From: Cyanidium caldarium
Taxonomy: Eukaryota > Rhodophyta > Bangiophyceae > Cyanidiales > Cyanidiaceae
Direction of reading: 5' to 3'
Length of the DNA stretch: 64,000 nucleotides
Assembly: GCA_026184775.1 (NCBI GenBank)
Contig: JANCYW010000010.1
Coordinates: forward strand, 310,001 to 374,000
Shown here: in pieces, positions 49,010 to 58,749 of the stretch
Layout of the letters: each line of letters opens with the position of its first letter
Position numbering within the stretch: the first letter of the stretch is position 1
Notes under the pieces: generated by a model
Databases searched by the model: none
Told to the model about the DNA's origin: nothing
The model's input: only the letters and a program-made list of their open reading frames with translations
Made by a program: the position numbers and the translations under genes

Positions 49010-50441
49010 ACTTGCTGCCTTCGCGGCCGTGGCCGCTCTGCTTCACCCCGCCGAACGGCATGGCCGCGTTGCTGACCACACCTTCGTTCACGCCCACAAT
49101 GCCAGCCTCCAGCTGTTGCGCCATGCGAAACGCCCGTCCGAGGTCGCGGGTGAACGCGTAACTCGACAGGCCGTACTCGGTATCGTTGGCCAGCCGCACC
49201 ACCTCGTCCTCGGTCTCGAAACGCATCACCGCGATCACCGGCCCGAAGGTCTCCTCGCGCGCCACCAGCGCATCGTGTGGCACGTCGCGCAACACGGTGG
49301 GCGCGTAAAAGTTGTCGCCCAACTCCGGCATGCGCTTGCCGCCGGCCAACACTTGCGCGCCGCGCTGCACACAGTCCTGCACGTGTCGTTCCACTTTGTC
49401 GACGGCGGCCGCGTGGATGAGCGGGCCGACCTCCGTGCCCGATTCCAGCCCCGGGCCGACGCGGGCACGCCGGGCACGCGCCGCCAGCCGCTCCACCACC
49501 GTATCGTACACGCCCGACTGCACGTAAATGCGATTGGGGCTGATGCACGTCTGGCCACTGTTACGCATCTTCGCCGACCACAATCCGTTCAGCGCCACCT
49601 CCACATCCGCGTCGTCGAACACGATCAGCGGTGCCAGGCCGCCCAGCTCCATCTCGGTGCGTTTGACGCTCGGCGCACACTGCGCCAACAGCAGTCGGCC
49701 GACGCGAGTGCTGCCAGTGAACGACAGCATGCGCACCGTGCAGCTGTTGGCAAAGGCGTCGCCGAACACGCTCGCCCGGCTGCCGGACACCACGTTGAAC
49801 ACTCCGGCGGGCACGCCAGCTTCGGTGGCCAGTTCGGCCAGCGCCAACGCCGACAGCGGCGTCAGCTCGCTCGGACGCGCCACCATGGTGTTGCCAGCGG
49901 CTAGTGCCGGTGCCACTTTGCGCGTTAGCATCGCGTTGGGAAAGTTCCACGGTGTGATGGCCGCGCACACGCCCAGCGGCTGTCGCAGGACGATGGCGCG
50001 GCGATCGCCCTCGTTGCCAGTGGGTATCACGTCGCCGTACGCCCGACGCGCCTCTTCAGAGAACCATTCGATGAAGGACGCGCCGTAGCGTACTTCGGCT
50101 ACCGCCTCGCCCAGCGGCTTGCCGTTCTCCAGGCTGATCAATCGACCGAGGGCGTCGGAGCGCTGCACCACCAGATCGTACCACCGACGCAAGATCTTGG
50201 CACGCGCCTCCACCGGCTTGTCACGCCACGCCGGATACGCCTCTTGTGCTGCGCGTATAGCCTCGTCGACTGTGCTGGCATCGCCGTCGGCCACTTCGGC
50301 CACCACGTCGTCGTTGGCCGGATTGCGCACTTTGTAGTAGGCGGGCGCGTCCACGACGGCGGCGCCGCGTATCCAGTGCCCCACGCGGCGCGGACCGCCC
50401 TTGGCCACTGCTGTCACCACTTCCAGTGCTGAAGATGCCAT
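48960..50441 (-). CDS. Aldehyde dehydrogenase, succinate-semialdehyde dehydrogenase type
   Basis: NAD(P)-dependent aldehyde dehydrogenase closest in pattern to SSADH (GABA shunt), 493 residues. Catalytic blocks are PWNFP with N166, E265 in MELGG, and C299 in NSGQTC. FTGSTRVGRLLLAQ, EETFGPVIAV, NDTEYGLSSYAFT and FGGVKQSGHGREGS complete the fold. Oddities: residue 269 is Leu where ELGGN is usual, the Lys of the KPSE block is Arg (R189), and the second redox Cys of plant/animal SSADH (TCVCSN) is absent (TCISPN). No strong organelle presequence is seen. The stop at 48960 lies in the duplicated segment. The ATG at 50441 is the first in frame. Confidence 0.9.
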   Translation of the reverse strand: MASSALEVVTAVAKGGPRRVGHWIRGAAVVDAPAYYKVRNPANDDVVAEVADGDASTVDEAIRAAQEAYPAWRDKPVEARAKILRRWYDLVVQRSDALGRLISLENGKPLGEAVAEVRYGASFIEWFSEEARRAYGDVIPTGNEGDRRAIVLRQPLGVCAAITPWNFPNAMLTRKVAPALAAGNTMVARPSELTPLSALALAELATEAGVPAGVFNVVSGSRASVFGDAFANSCTVRMLSFTGSTRVGRLLLAQCAPSVKRTEMELGGLAPLIVFDDADVEVALNGLWSAKMRNSGQTCISPNRIYVQSGVYDTVVERLAARARRARVGPGLESGTEVGPLIHAAAVDKVERHVQDCVQRGAQVLAGGKRMPELGDNFYAPTVLRDVPHDALVAREETFGPVIAVMRFETEDEVVRLANDTEYGLSSYAFTRDLGRAFRMAQQLEAGIVGVNEGVVSNAAMPFGGVKQSGHGREGSKYGLDSYTNLKYVLMRY

Positions 50442-50780
50442 GAGGTGGACGAAGAGGATATCGAGAGATTCTCTGTGTGCAGAATTCGGTATCGTTGCGC
50501 GGACGGGATGCGTCGATACACGGAACGGAAAATCGAAACCGCAGCGGCGATCTGGCCGGGATCGTCTTTCCGTACAGTTGAGGTTACCGTTGGGGGAAGT
50601 GGTGGACGGGATCGTCGCATGCGCCGCCAGGACGATCGCAGCCGACGAGCACACCAACACGCTCCCCTATCAATGCCTCTGCCTCAATGGGCCATGCACG
50701 TTTACGTTGCCGGGATCCTAGACGCCGCCCTGACGCTGGTACAAGCCGCCTCTTCACCGACACAATATCACGGGCGCCCG
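50442..50780. promoter_or_regulatory. Upstream region of the aldehyde dehydrogenase gene
   Basis: This 339-bp spacer lies between two minus-strand genes, so it should hold the dehydrogenase promoter and the WD40 gene 3' UTR. An imperfect hairpin (gatcgtc...gacgatc, 50610-50637) is visible, but its role is unknown. No gene is seen. Confidence 0.45.
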
Positions 50781-51962
50781 CTAGGATATGGTGCAGCAGT
50801 CGCCGATCGCCTTGCACTTGAGTCGGCGGTGAATGATCGGCCGCGGAATTTCGGTGAGGAACGGGTCCTTGCTGCGCCGCATGTGCTCGCGCGCCAGTGT
50901 AAAGCACGGCGGTTCCTCGTCTGACACGGGCACATCGTATTCCGGTAGCGACGCCGGCGGTATTTTGGCCGTCCACACGCTGTAGACATTGCCGTTGAAA
51001 TTGCCCAGGTGAAAGGTGCGCTTGCTGGGCGCCACGGACACACATCGAAATGGCCCGTGTCCCAGCAGCTGGCTCTCGATCTTGCGCATGCGCACATCCC
51101 AGAATATCGCCCGGCCACGCACCGATGTGGTGGTGACGCGGCGGCCGTCCGTCGCCAGCCCCCAGATGGCATCGCGATGCGCGCGGAATTCGTACGCCGG
51201 TTCGTCGCCGGCGCGCGCATCCCACAACCGCAACACTTGATCCTCGCCGGCGGTGAGAAACTCCTGCCCGCTGCAATCGGGCAGCATCTTCACGCAGCGC
51301 AATTCGCCTTGCACCCCGCGTTGGACGCTCAGCACCGGCACGTTGTCGGTGCGTGTCAGGTCCCATAGGTCGGCGCGCGAGTTTTGTGACGCGGTGATGG
51401 CGTGATGCAGGCCGTGCCCGGTGTAGGACAGAAACTCCACGTCATACAGCTCGAAGGGCGTCACACCTTTGTGCGGTTTGTGGCACACCACCGTGTGTAC
51501 CGCTGACGTATTGGCATTGTCCCACAAGCGGATGGTGCCGTCGCCCGAGGCACTCAACAGGCGACCGGTCTCCGGGTCCACCGCCAGCGCGTACACCGGC
51601 CCGCGGTGCCCGCGCAGCGCCGCCAGTGTCGCACCCGTCCGGACGTTAAACACTTGCACCGTGCGGTCCAGACTGCACGACGCCGCCAACCCCTCCCGAA
51701 TCTCCACCACATCGTTCACCGCCGCCTTGTGCCCGCGGAACGCCACCTCGGACGCCCCGGTCGACAGCTCCACCCGCTGCACCGTCGTGTCCGAGCTGGC
51801 CACCAGCGCCACATTCTCATTCTCCTCTTCCACGGCAATGCTGTACGTCACCGCCTCCTCTGGTAGCCGCACCACCGTGGCCGGAAACACCAGCGAGTTG
51901 GCGCCCACCACTGTCGGCAACCCGGGCCCCGAACGCACCTCTCGGGCGGGCGGCAGGCGCAT
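50781..51962 (-). CDS. WD40-repeat protein with C-terminal CaaX box
   Basis: Beta-propeller adaptor of 393 residues. At least five to six WD units are readable: FRGHKAAVNDVVE...SLDRTVQVFNV, LRGHRGPVYALAVD...GDGTIRLWD, TASQNSRADLWDL, TAGEDQVLRLWD and FRAHRDAIWGLATD...RGRAIFWD. The last four residues are CTIS (C390), a CaaX box of the farnesylation type, preceded by another Cys (C389) and a basic stretch (RRLKCKAIGD). Prenylation would put the propeller on a membrane; this is inference from sequence. No specific WD family is recognised. The ATG at 51962 is the first in frame. Confidence 0.85.
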   Translation of the reverse strand: MRLPPAREVRSGPGLPTVVGANSLVFPATVVRLPEEAVTYSIAVEEENENVALVASSDTTVQRVELSTGASEVAFRGHKAAVNDVVEIREGLAASCSLDRTVQVFNVRTGATLAALRGHRGPVYALAVDPETGRLLSASGDGTIRLWDNANTSAVHTVVCHKPHKGVTPFELYDVEFLSYTGHGLHHAITASQNSRADLWDLTRTDNVPVLSVQRGVQGELRCVKMLPDCSGQEFLTAGEDQVLRLWDARAGDEPAYEFRAHRDAIWGLATDGRRVTTTSVRGRAIFWDVRMRKIESQLLGHGPFRCVSVAPSKRTFHLGNFNGNVYSVWTAKIPPASLPEYDVPVSDEEPPCFTLAREHMRRSKDPFLTEIPRPIIHRRLKCKAIGDCCTIS

Positions 51963-52377
51963 GAAAATTGCCCCGCAGCCGTGGTGCTTAGAGAAATGGT
52001 CACGCCTACCACTGACCACAGAATCCTCCGCCGCTATTCACCGAGACGCTCGAAAGAGACGAGCACAAGGCAGGCGCCCGCTGTAGCTCACACGCGCTCG
52101 CGCCGTATCGCACGGTCGGCGACGAATTCCGCCATGCGGCCCGTCGATGGCAGGCAGGCGCGCGACGAAAATGGGGATGGAATTTCGAGGGGCAAGAGGG
52201 CGCGATCCCCTGACGCTTCATCACAAAATCAAGGGGTATAGAGGAATTGACAAGGATACACTAGGGCACACTGAGGGCACGTGTGTGGTTCGGTAGAGGC
52301 GAGAGCGTCGGTTCGCCCTCTCTTCTTTCGGGGTTTCCTTCTCTTGGCCCGGCTCTACGCCCCCTCGACGTGATCTC
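51963..52377. promoter_or_regulatory. Divergent promoter region, WD40/SPP-like gene
   Basis: This 415-bp spacer between divergent starts presumably holds both promoters. Short frames cross it without recognisable content. No repeat or RNA gene is seen. Confidence 0.5.
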
Positions 52378-53397
52378 ATGGTGTGGGAGTGGAGTGCAGC
52401 GGCGGGCGCGGTCGTAGAGCTGGCGGTGGCCACGGGTACCGTGGTTGGTGCATCGTGGCGGGCTTATTATTTGGAGCAGGAGGTGCGGAAGCGGCGAGCC
52501 GCACGGGAAGCGAGCTCGGCGGAGTCGAACGCGCTGCTGGACGCCCTTTCTGGCGATGTGTACACGCTATCGGGTTGGCACGCGGTGGCGCTGCCGCTGC
52601 TGGCGTCACTGACGATGACACTGTTGTTCTACTATTTGGTGGATTTGCAGTGGCTGGTGTGGGTGTGTTCGGTGGTGGCCGGGGCGTTCTCGGTGGCGTT
52701 CTTGGTGTTCCCGATGGTGGCGCGGCGGACGACGCCATGCGCCGTGCTGACCGCGGTCTGCATGATGACATGGCTGTGGACGAGTCACTGGCTGGCGGTG
52801 GACGTCATCGGTGTGGGATTGGTGGTGGCGTTTGTGGCCATGGTGCGGTTGCCGTCGCTGCGGATGGCCACCGTCCTGTTGGTCGGCCTGCTGCTGTACG
52901 ACATGGTGTTTGTGTTCTTCAGCGAGCGCATCTTCGGCAGCAACGTGATGGTGCAGGTGGCTTCGGCGCCTGTGCGCAATCCGATGCATCAGGCGAGCGA
53001 GACGTTCAGTTGGCTGCCGGTGTCGGCGCGCGAACTACAGCTGCCCATCAAGCTGATCTTTCCGCGACTGGCCGCCAGTGAGAGCGGCAGCGGGTACTCG
53101 CTGCTGGGACTCGGCGATATGGCGCTGCCCGGCTTGTGCACCGCCTACCTCTTACGCCTGCGGCTGTGCAGTGAGCGCGCTGCCCACCTGTTCCGAGTGG
53201 CCATCGGCGGATATGCGGTGGGACTGGCGCTGGCACTCGGTTTCAATCTGGTTTTGACACTACCGCAACCGGCGCTGGTGTATATTGTGCCCGCCGTGAT
53301 GCTGCCCACGCTGCACGCAGCGTCGCATACTCCGACAGAAGAGTGGCGCCTGGTGTGGCTCGGTCCACCCGCCTCGCCTCTTTCCCTGTTGCCGTAA
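52378..53397 (+). CDS. Signal peptide peptidase-like intramembrane aspartyl protease (SPPL3-like)
   Basis: GxGD-type intramembrane protease, 339 residues with about eight or nine transmembrane helices. The catalytic motifs are intact: YD (Y174-D175) in LLLYDMVFVFF, GLGD (244-247), and PAL (298-300) in QPALVYIVP. FFSERIFGSNVMVQVAS after YD closely follows SPPL3. The short lumenal N-terminus also fits SPPL3, a Golgi protease that in animals sheds glycosyltransferases. The ATG at 52378 is the first in frame. The substrate here is unknown. Confidence 0.93.
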   Translation: MVWEWSAAAGAVVELAVATGTVVGASWRAYYLEQEVRKRRAAREASSAESNALLDALSGDVYTLSGWHAVALPLLASLTMTLLFYYLVDLQWLVWVCSVVAGAFSVAFLVFPMVARRTTPCAVLTAVCMMTWLWTSHWLAVDVIGVGLVVAFVAMVRLPSLRMATVLLVGLLLYDMVFVFFSERIFGSNVMVQVASAPVRNPMHQASETFSWLPVSARELQLPIKLIFPRLAASESGSGYSLLGLGDMALPGLCTAYLLRLRLCSERAAHLFRVAIGGYAVGLALALGFNLVLTLPQPALVYIVPAVMLPTLHAASHTPTEEWRLVWLGPPASPLSLLP

Positions 53398-53617
53398 GAG
53401 ATAGAGAGAGATAAAGAATGCGTGCACTATGAGCCTGCCCGTTCAACGTCGCCACCTGTGCATAACGCCTCCCGCCTCTGTCGTCTGTTCTCTAGGCACA
53501 TCTCGTTCTTGCGGAGGGTCATCGTGCGATGCTCGATGGCGCGGGACGCGGTGCCGACCGACGCGGTCATAGCGCGCGCCACGCGTGCACACTGCGACCA
53601 TCGAGTCCTCGGGGGCA

Positions 53618-55879
53618 ATGGCCGAGACGGCCTTTGCGGGGCCTTGGGTGGGCAGTACACGGCGGCGAGAGTCTGCGTCTGGTGATGCGGTAGCTGGGAG
53701 GCTTTGGCGGGTGGGGCCGATCGATGAGTGGGAGCACGCTCGTTGCGAGCAGCGGTGGGCGTCGGGCTGCGGCTCGGTGGCTCGACTCGGTGGGTGTGCG
53801 CGGCTGGATGTCTCGTTGCGGGTGGCATCACGACAGTGGGCCGCTAGATTCGATGCGTGGCGTACTTGGCGGCGACCGAGCGTGAGCGCTAGGGAGCGCG
53901 CGCCTAGGAAGTTGGTGTTGGTAGTGTTGGCACCGGCGGTGAACTTGCGGCTAGATGACAACGCCGCGCTGGTGGCCGGGCTGCAACACGCCGCGTTAGG
54001 TGATGCGGATCTGGTGGTGGCGGCGCCGAGATCCCTCGCTAGGACCTACGCGGCGGCGTATGGAGATTTGGACGCGGCGCTGCGACGGCGCGGCTCGGCG
54101 CTGTGTTGGGTGGATGTATGCGGTTTGGTAGGAGCGTCCGGCGAGCCGACGTTGTCGGTGTTGCCGGACTGGATCTTTGCCTGTCGAGGCGCCGAGGTAT
54201 TCCTGCAGGGTCTTCCCGCTCAACGCCTGGTGTGGTGCCAGTCGACGCCTGCCGGCACGGCACCACATGAGGCGCCGCGGATGCTGCCGCCGCTGCCCCC
54301 AGGATGGTCTCCTGCACAAATACATCCGCCGTCCGTGCCCCGTTGCTCCGTCAACTCGGTGTCGGTGACCGAGACGCAGGCTTTGGCACAACTGCGCTCG
54401 TTGGCTTGCCATTTGGAGCTGCCCGAGCTGATGATGTGCCTGCGAGAGGCGATGGCGGCGGGCGTGCTGTCGGGGGCGCGCCTGGTGCACGAATGCCGTC
54501 GCCGCCACCGCCGCCGTCGTCATCGGCAACAACGAGCACTACGGCGGCCACGCCGCCTTCCCCACATCGCCGTATGGACGCTGGCGTGCGCGGGCGCGCC
54601 TGCGTTGGCACTGCGCAGCATCCACGGCACCGAAGCGCACGCGGTGTTTGATGTGCGCGGCTCGCACGTGCGCGAGCTCATCTGGGACGATACCCGACAC
54701 CGCTACGTCTATCGACATCGCGCCGGCGATGCCAATTACGAGGCCGAAATGCGCGGCTTCTTCCAGCGCAGGTGGCTCTGGCTGAAGCAGTCGTTCATCC
54801 CGGAGGACGTCTCGCCCGACTATTACGCTTTCGCGCAGTGGCGCGTATTCCAACGGCTCATGTCCAGCACCGTCGGGGTGTTCGGCACACAGGCACTGCT
54901 GCTGGCGCTGGGCATCAAGAGCGGCAACAAGATCAGCCAGGCGGCCACCATCAGCTGGGTGTTGAAGGACGGCCTGAGCCGCGTCGGCAAGATGCTGTGG
55001 GCGAGTCAACTGGGGCGCGATATGGACGCGGACCCGAAGCGCTTTCGCTTCTTCAGCGCGCTGCTCTACTCGCTGGGGAACGGGCTGGAGATTCTCACCC
55101 GCGTCCTGCCGCAGTCGTTCCTGCTCATCGCCACCGCGGCCAACACCGCCAAACTGTGTTCGATGCTGACGGCGTCGGCCACGCGCAATGCCATGTATCG
55201 CTCCTTCTCCGGCCGACACGATAACATCGCCGACATCACCGCCAAGGGCGAGGCGCAGATCACCATCGCCGACCTCGGCGGCATGGCGCTGGGCATTCAG
55301 CTGTCCAAGGTGATCGGCACGTCGCGCCCGAAAGTGGCGCTGACATATCTGGTGCTCAGCGCGGTGGATCTGTTCGCCATATGGCAGGAGCTGCGCGTCA
55401 TCGAATTCCGCACGCTCAACCTGCAGCGCTCCTGCCTGATCGTAGAGCAGTATCTGCGCCACGGCACCGTGCCCACGCCGAAGGAGGTGAGCGCCCGCGA
55501 GCGCATTCTGTTGCCCGAGCCGCTGCCGCGCAGTGCGTTCACCTCGCTCGATCGCCTCATCCGCAGTCAGACGGAGGCAGAGGCGCTGTTCCGGCGATAC
55601 GAGGGCGAGAAGTTTATCCTGAGACCGGGCCCGGTGCAGGGTCTGTGGCGGTGGTTCCGTCCCGACCGCGGCGGCATCGTGCTGCGCGACGACGCCACCC
55701 CGCAGGATGTCTTCCGGGCTATCGTGGCCTGGAATGTCCTCAGACACAAGCTGGTCGACGATGAGGAGCAAGTGGTGCCCCGAATGCGCCAGACCGTCGA
55801 TGCGGCGCTGGCGGCGGCCGCCAAAGCCGGTTGGCAGAACCTCGTGTACCCGCGGTTCTCCCGTCGAGCACACTGGTGA
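53618..55879 (+). CDS. RUS-family protein (DUF647, root UV-B sensitive)
   Basis: Member of the DUF647/RUS family, linked in plants to UV-B sensing and vitamin B6 homeostasis. Of 753 residues the first ~340 are unassigned and start MAETAFAGPWVG, a plausible plastid start. An Arg/His-rich run (about 295-312) lies before the domain. The DUF647 core covers about 385-650: FIPEDVSPDYYAFAQWRVFQ, GKMLWASQLGRDMDADPKRF, RVLPQSFLLIATAANTAKL, NIADITAKGEAQ and LGIQLSKVIG. A C-terminal soluble part follows (RLIRSQTEAEALFRRY). The frame extends to a GTG at 53585; the ATG at 53618 was chosen. Confidence 0.9.
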   Translation: MAETAFAGPWVGSTRRRESASGDAVAGRLWRVGPIDEWEHARCEQRWASGCGSVARLGGCARLDVSLRVASRQWAARFDAWRTWRRPSVSARERAPRKLVLVVLAPAVNLRLDDNAALVAGLQHAALGDADLVVAAPRSLARTYAAAYGDLDAALRRRGSALCWVDVCGLVGASGEPTLSVLPDWIFACRGAEVFLQGLPAQRLVWCQSTPAGTAPHEAPRMLPPLPPGWSPAQIHPPSVPRCSVNSVSVTETQALAQLRSLACHLELPELMMCLREAMAAGVLSGARLVHECRRRHRRRRHRQQRALRRPRRLPHIAVWTLACAGAPALALRSIHGTEAHAVFDVRGSHVRELIWDDTRHRYVYRHRAGDANYEAEMRGFFQRRWLWLKQSFIPEDVSPDYYAFAQWRVFQRLMSSTVGVFGTQALLLALGIKSGNKISQAATISWVLKDGLSRVGKMLWASQLGRDMDADPKRFRFFSALLYSLGNGLEILTRVLPQSFLLIATAANTAKLCSMLTASATRNAMYRSFSGRHDNIADITAKGEAQITIADLGGMALGIQLSKVIGTSRPKVALTYLVLSAVDLFAIWQELRVIEFRTLNLQRSCLIVEQYLRHGTVPTPKEVSARERILLPEPLPRSAFTSLDRLIRSQTEAEALFRRYEGEKFILRPGPVQGLWRWFRPDRGGIVLRDDATPQDVFRAIVAWNVLRHKLVDDEEQVVPRMRQTVDAALAAAAKAGWQNLVYPRFSRRAHW

Positions 55880-55987
55880 GAGGGACAGAGCGGGGGTGGG
55901 AATGGGAGTGCGTCGCAATGGTGACGGCGCCGTGGCAGTCGCTGTCTCGATTCGGTAAACATCGGTACTGGTCGGGAGCAGCCGGGC

Positions 55988-58435
55988 ATGGCGTCCAAAG
56001 CTGCGCCTCCGCTCTGTCAGCACGGAGAGGCGGCTGTGAGACGGCAGGTGCGCAAGGAGGGACCGAACAAGGGGCGCTTCTTCTGGGCGTGCGCTCGCGG
56101 GTACGGGTCCGGGCGTGAGTGCCGCTTTTTCGCCTGGGACGGCGCGGCGGCGCCGGCGACCAGCGCGGACAGCGCCCGCCACTTCAACAATGGGTTCTCC
56201 GGGCAGCGGCCGCTCGGCGGTCGTCCACTGGCGAGCGCTATCAACTCCAAAGGTCGCACGCTCCCACCCCGGCCACCGTCCTCTGTACCGTCGCCTCCGG
56301 CAGCGGGGCGCGGCGCCAGTGCGCGCCCGACGGTCGACCGCGCCCGGGTCGTCCTGCAGCTGGTGCTGATGCGTCGACAACATTTGGAGGTGAGCGCGTC
56401 CCGCAGCTGCCCGCCAGCCGCCACCACCTTGTTGCAGACGCTGGCCAACGCCATCCCGACACTGCGCTATGAGCCGGCGTCCGGCAAACTGCATGCTCCG
56501 CTCAGCGCCTGGCCGTCGCTGGAGCGGGCGGTGCGCGAGCGCGGAGGCGAATGGGGCGGTCACGTGCCGCTGCAGCTGCTCGAGGCGCTGCATCAGTGGT
56601 GGCAGTCGTCGTCTTCGAATATGGCCGTCGCGAGCGCCACCGCCGTCAACTGGGAATTGTATGTGGAGCGCGCTCGCGGGGAGCTGGTGCAGTGCGGCCT
56701 GTGGCGACGGCTGTTGCCGTTTCAGCGGGAGAGCGTGGAGCGTGCCATACGACAGGGCGGGCGCATCCTCATCGGCGATGAGATGGGCCTCGGCAAGAGC
56801 ATTCAAGCTATCGCCATCGCTCGTTGCCTGCGCACCGAGTGGCCGCTGCTGGTGGTATGTCCCAGCTCGATGCGGCACAGCTGGTGTGAATCGTTCGTCA
56901 CGTTCCTGGCGCCCGAGGTGCATCGGGAGCGCGATATGCTGCTGATGATGAAAGGCGCCGAGCTGCAGCAGCCGCTGCGCCCCATCAATGTCGTTTCGTA
57001 CGACCTGGTGACCAAGTTGAACGCGTCGCAGCTGCAGCGGGTGGGCGTGTTGGTGTGCGATGAGAGCCATTATCTCAAGTCGCCCGCGGCCAAACGCACC
57101 CAGTTTTTGCTACCGTGGATGCAGCGGGTGCCGCGGCTGGTGCTGTTGACTGGCACGCCGGCGTTGTCCCGCCCCGAGGAGTTGTTCGTGCAGGTGCACG
57201 CGCTGGCGCCGCGTCTGTTCGGCAACTGGGAGGAATTTGCGTACCGCTATTGCCAGGCGCGGCCGACGCCGTGGAAGGCGCTGGACACTTCGGGCGCGTC
57301 CAATTTATCGGAGCTGCACATGTTGCTGAACGAGACGGTGATGATCCGGCGGCTGAAGCGAGAGGTGCTGGATCAGCTGCCGAGCAAAGTGCGCTCCGTG
57401 GTTTACGTGGACGTGGACAAGAGCCAGGAGGCCGCGCTGATGGCCAGCCTACAGGAGCTGCAGTGGGTGGAGGCGCGTGCGCATTCCGGCGATGCCAACG
57501 CCAACAACTTGTTTCGGGCACAGATGAGCAAGGCGTATCAGGCGACGGCGACGGCCAAGCGGCGCGCGGTGGTGGAGTATTGTGAGCAGCTGGCGGCGCA
57601 AGGTACCAAATTTTTGTTGTTCGCCCATCATGAACACCTGCTGGATGCGTTGGAGACGTCGTTGCGGGCGCAGGGCGTCGCCTGTATCCGCATCGACGGC
57701 AAGACCGGTGCGGCGGAGCGGCCGACGCTGGTGCAGCGGTTCCAGTCCGAGCCGCAGTGTCAGGCAGCGCTGCTGGGCATCACTGCGGCCGGCGCGGGTA
57801 TTACGCTCACCGCCGCCAGCGTGGTGGTGTTTGCGGAGATCTACTGGAATCCGGGCGTGCTGCGACAAGCGGAGGATCGCGCCCACCGCATCGGCCAACG
57901 CGACTCGGTCACAGTAAGATATCTGTTGCTGCCGAACAGCTTGGATGAGCGCATGTGGCGCGCGGTGAACGCCAAGCTGGGCGTGGTGAGCACCTCACTG
58001 GACGGTAGCGATGCGCGGGATGCACGGGGGATGGCGACCGCGGCGGTGGGAGTCACAGCCGGAGACGGATCGAACGGTGCCAACCGCACGCTGGACGAGT
58101 ACTTTGGGCAGCGCCGTCGAGAGTCACCGGCGCCATCCACGGGAATGAGGGAGGGGGAGGGCGGCTCTCCGGAGTCGGCTGCGTCGGAGGGTGATGCGGA
58201 TCGGGCTCGTCTGCAACTGCGAAAGATCGGTTCGCTCGCCGAGCATCCGCTGCCGCGCTCCACTTTTCTGACGCCGCCCGACACGCCAGCAACGGGACTC
58301 GTTTCTCCGAATGGGGGTGTGTGGCGCGCATCGCGACTGCCGGCCAAGCGGAGACGGACGGGTCGCCATGTTCGTAAGGGCTCTGAACCAACGCCGAACG
58401 GCAGACAAGAGGAGGCAGACGTGCATCTGGTCTAG
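55988..58435 (+). CDS. SMARCAL1/ZRANB3-like SNF2 annealing helicase with GRF zinc finger
   Basis: SNF2-family ATPase of the SMARCAL1 (HARP) type, which remodels stalled replication forks. The 815-residue product begins with a GRF zinc finger (about 10-50: CQHGEAAVRRQVRKEGPNKG, RFFWACARGYGSGRECRFF). A HARP-like segment (about 130-220) precedes the helicase: Walker A DEMGLGKS (264-271), Walker B DESH (358-361), LTGTPALSRPEELF, RLKREVLDQLPSKVRS, and motif VI QAEDRAHRIGQRDSV. A Ser/Pro-rich tail contains the short LDEYF segment near 702. The ATG at 55988 is the first in frame. The role in fork restart is inferred from the family. Confidence 0.9.
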   Translation: MASKAAPPLCQHGEAAVRRQVRKEGPNKGRFFWACARGYGSGRECRFFAWDGAAAPATSADSARHFNNGFSGQRPLGGRPLASAINSKGRTLPPRPPSSVPSPPAAGRGASARPTVDRARVVLQLVLMRRQHLEVSASRSCPPAATTLLQTLANAIPTLRYEPASGKLHAPLSAWPSLERAVRERGGEWGGHVPLQLLEALHQWWQSSSSNMAVASATAVNWELYVERARGELVQCGLWRRLLPFQRESVERAIRQGGRILIGDEMGLGKSIQAIAIARCLRTEWPLLVVCPSSMRHSWCESFVTFLAPEVHRERDMLLMMKGAELQQPLRPINVVSYDLVTKLNASQLQRVGVLVCDESHYLKSPAAKRTQFLLPWMQRVPRLVLLTGTPALSRPEELFVQVHALAPRLFGNWEEFAYRYCQARPTPWKALDTSGASNLSELHMLLNETVMIRRLKREVLDQLPSKVRSVVYVDVDKSQEAALMASLQELQWVEARAHSGDANANNLFRAQMSKAYQATATAKRRAVVEYCEQLAAQGTKFLLFAHHEHLLDALETSLRAQGVACIRIDGKTGAAERPTLVQRFQSEPQCQAALLGITAAGAGITLTAASVVVFAEIYWNPGVLRQAEDRAHRIGQRDSVTVRYLLLPNSLDERMWRAVNAKLGVVSTSLDGSDARDARGMATAAVGVTAGDGSNGANRTLDEYFGQRRRESPAPSTGMREGEGGSPESAASEGDADRARLQLRKIGSLAEHPLPRSTFLTPPDTPATGLVSPNGGVWRASRLPAKRRRTGRHVRKGSEPTPNGRQEEADVHLV

Positions 58436-58749
58436 TAGCATTTGTAATATTCGCCCTATAAGTCGATGTCGTAAGGCACTCCTTAGCCCCTACGCTCTCG
58501 CGCTCTCGAATAGTTTATGCGCTGACCTGCTGGACGTTTTGCGCCGTCGTCCGGGCTCGACGCGGCTCGTCTGCTTTGCGCCAGAAATTCGTGCACGCAC
58601 GCTTTCGGTCGCCCGGTGGAGTCCTCTGCGGGTTGTACCTCACGCTGCCGAGCGCTTCGTAGTCCTGAATTACGACTCGGCGCTCTTCAGTTGAAGGCGA
58701 CAAGGCTGAGCAACGAGAATCGTACGTTGCCATTCCCTCTCCACCTTTT
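58436..58749. promoter_or_regulatory. Intergenic region between the helicase and LYR genes
   Basis: This 314-bp spacer lies between tandem plus-strand genes. It starts with a relatively AT-rich stretch (agcatttgtaatattcgcc, near 58437-58455) that may include the helicase 3' end signal; the LYR promoter should follow. I looked for a tRNA fold and saw none. Confidence 0.45.

Noticed and set aside
54480-54560. Arg-rich stretch in the RUS gene considered as an unspliced intron
   Set aside because: The frame is open throughout, I saw no convincing splice pair, and it looks like a repeat-derived insertion.
54539-57070. 843-residue frame antisense to the RUS and SNF2 genes
   Set aside because: It spans two recognised genes and their spacer and has no homologous motif.
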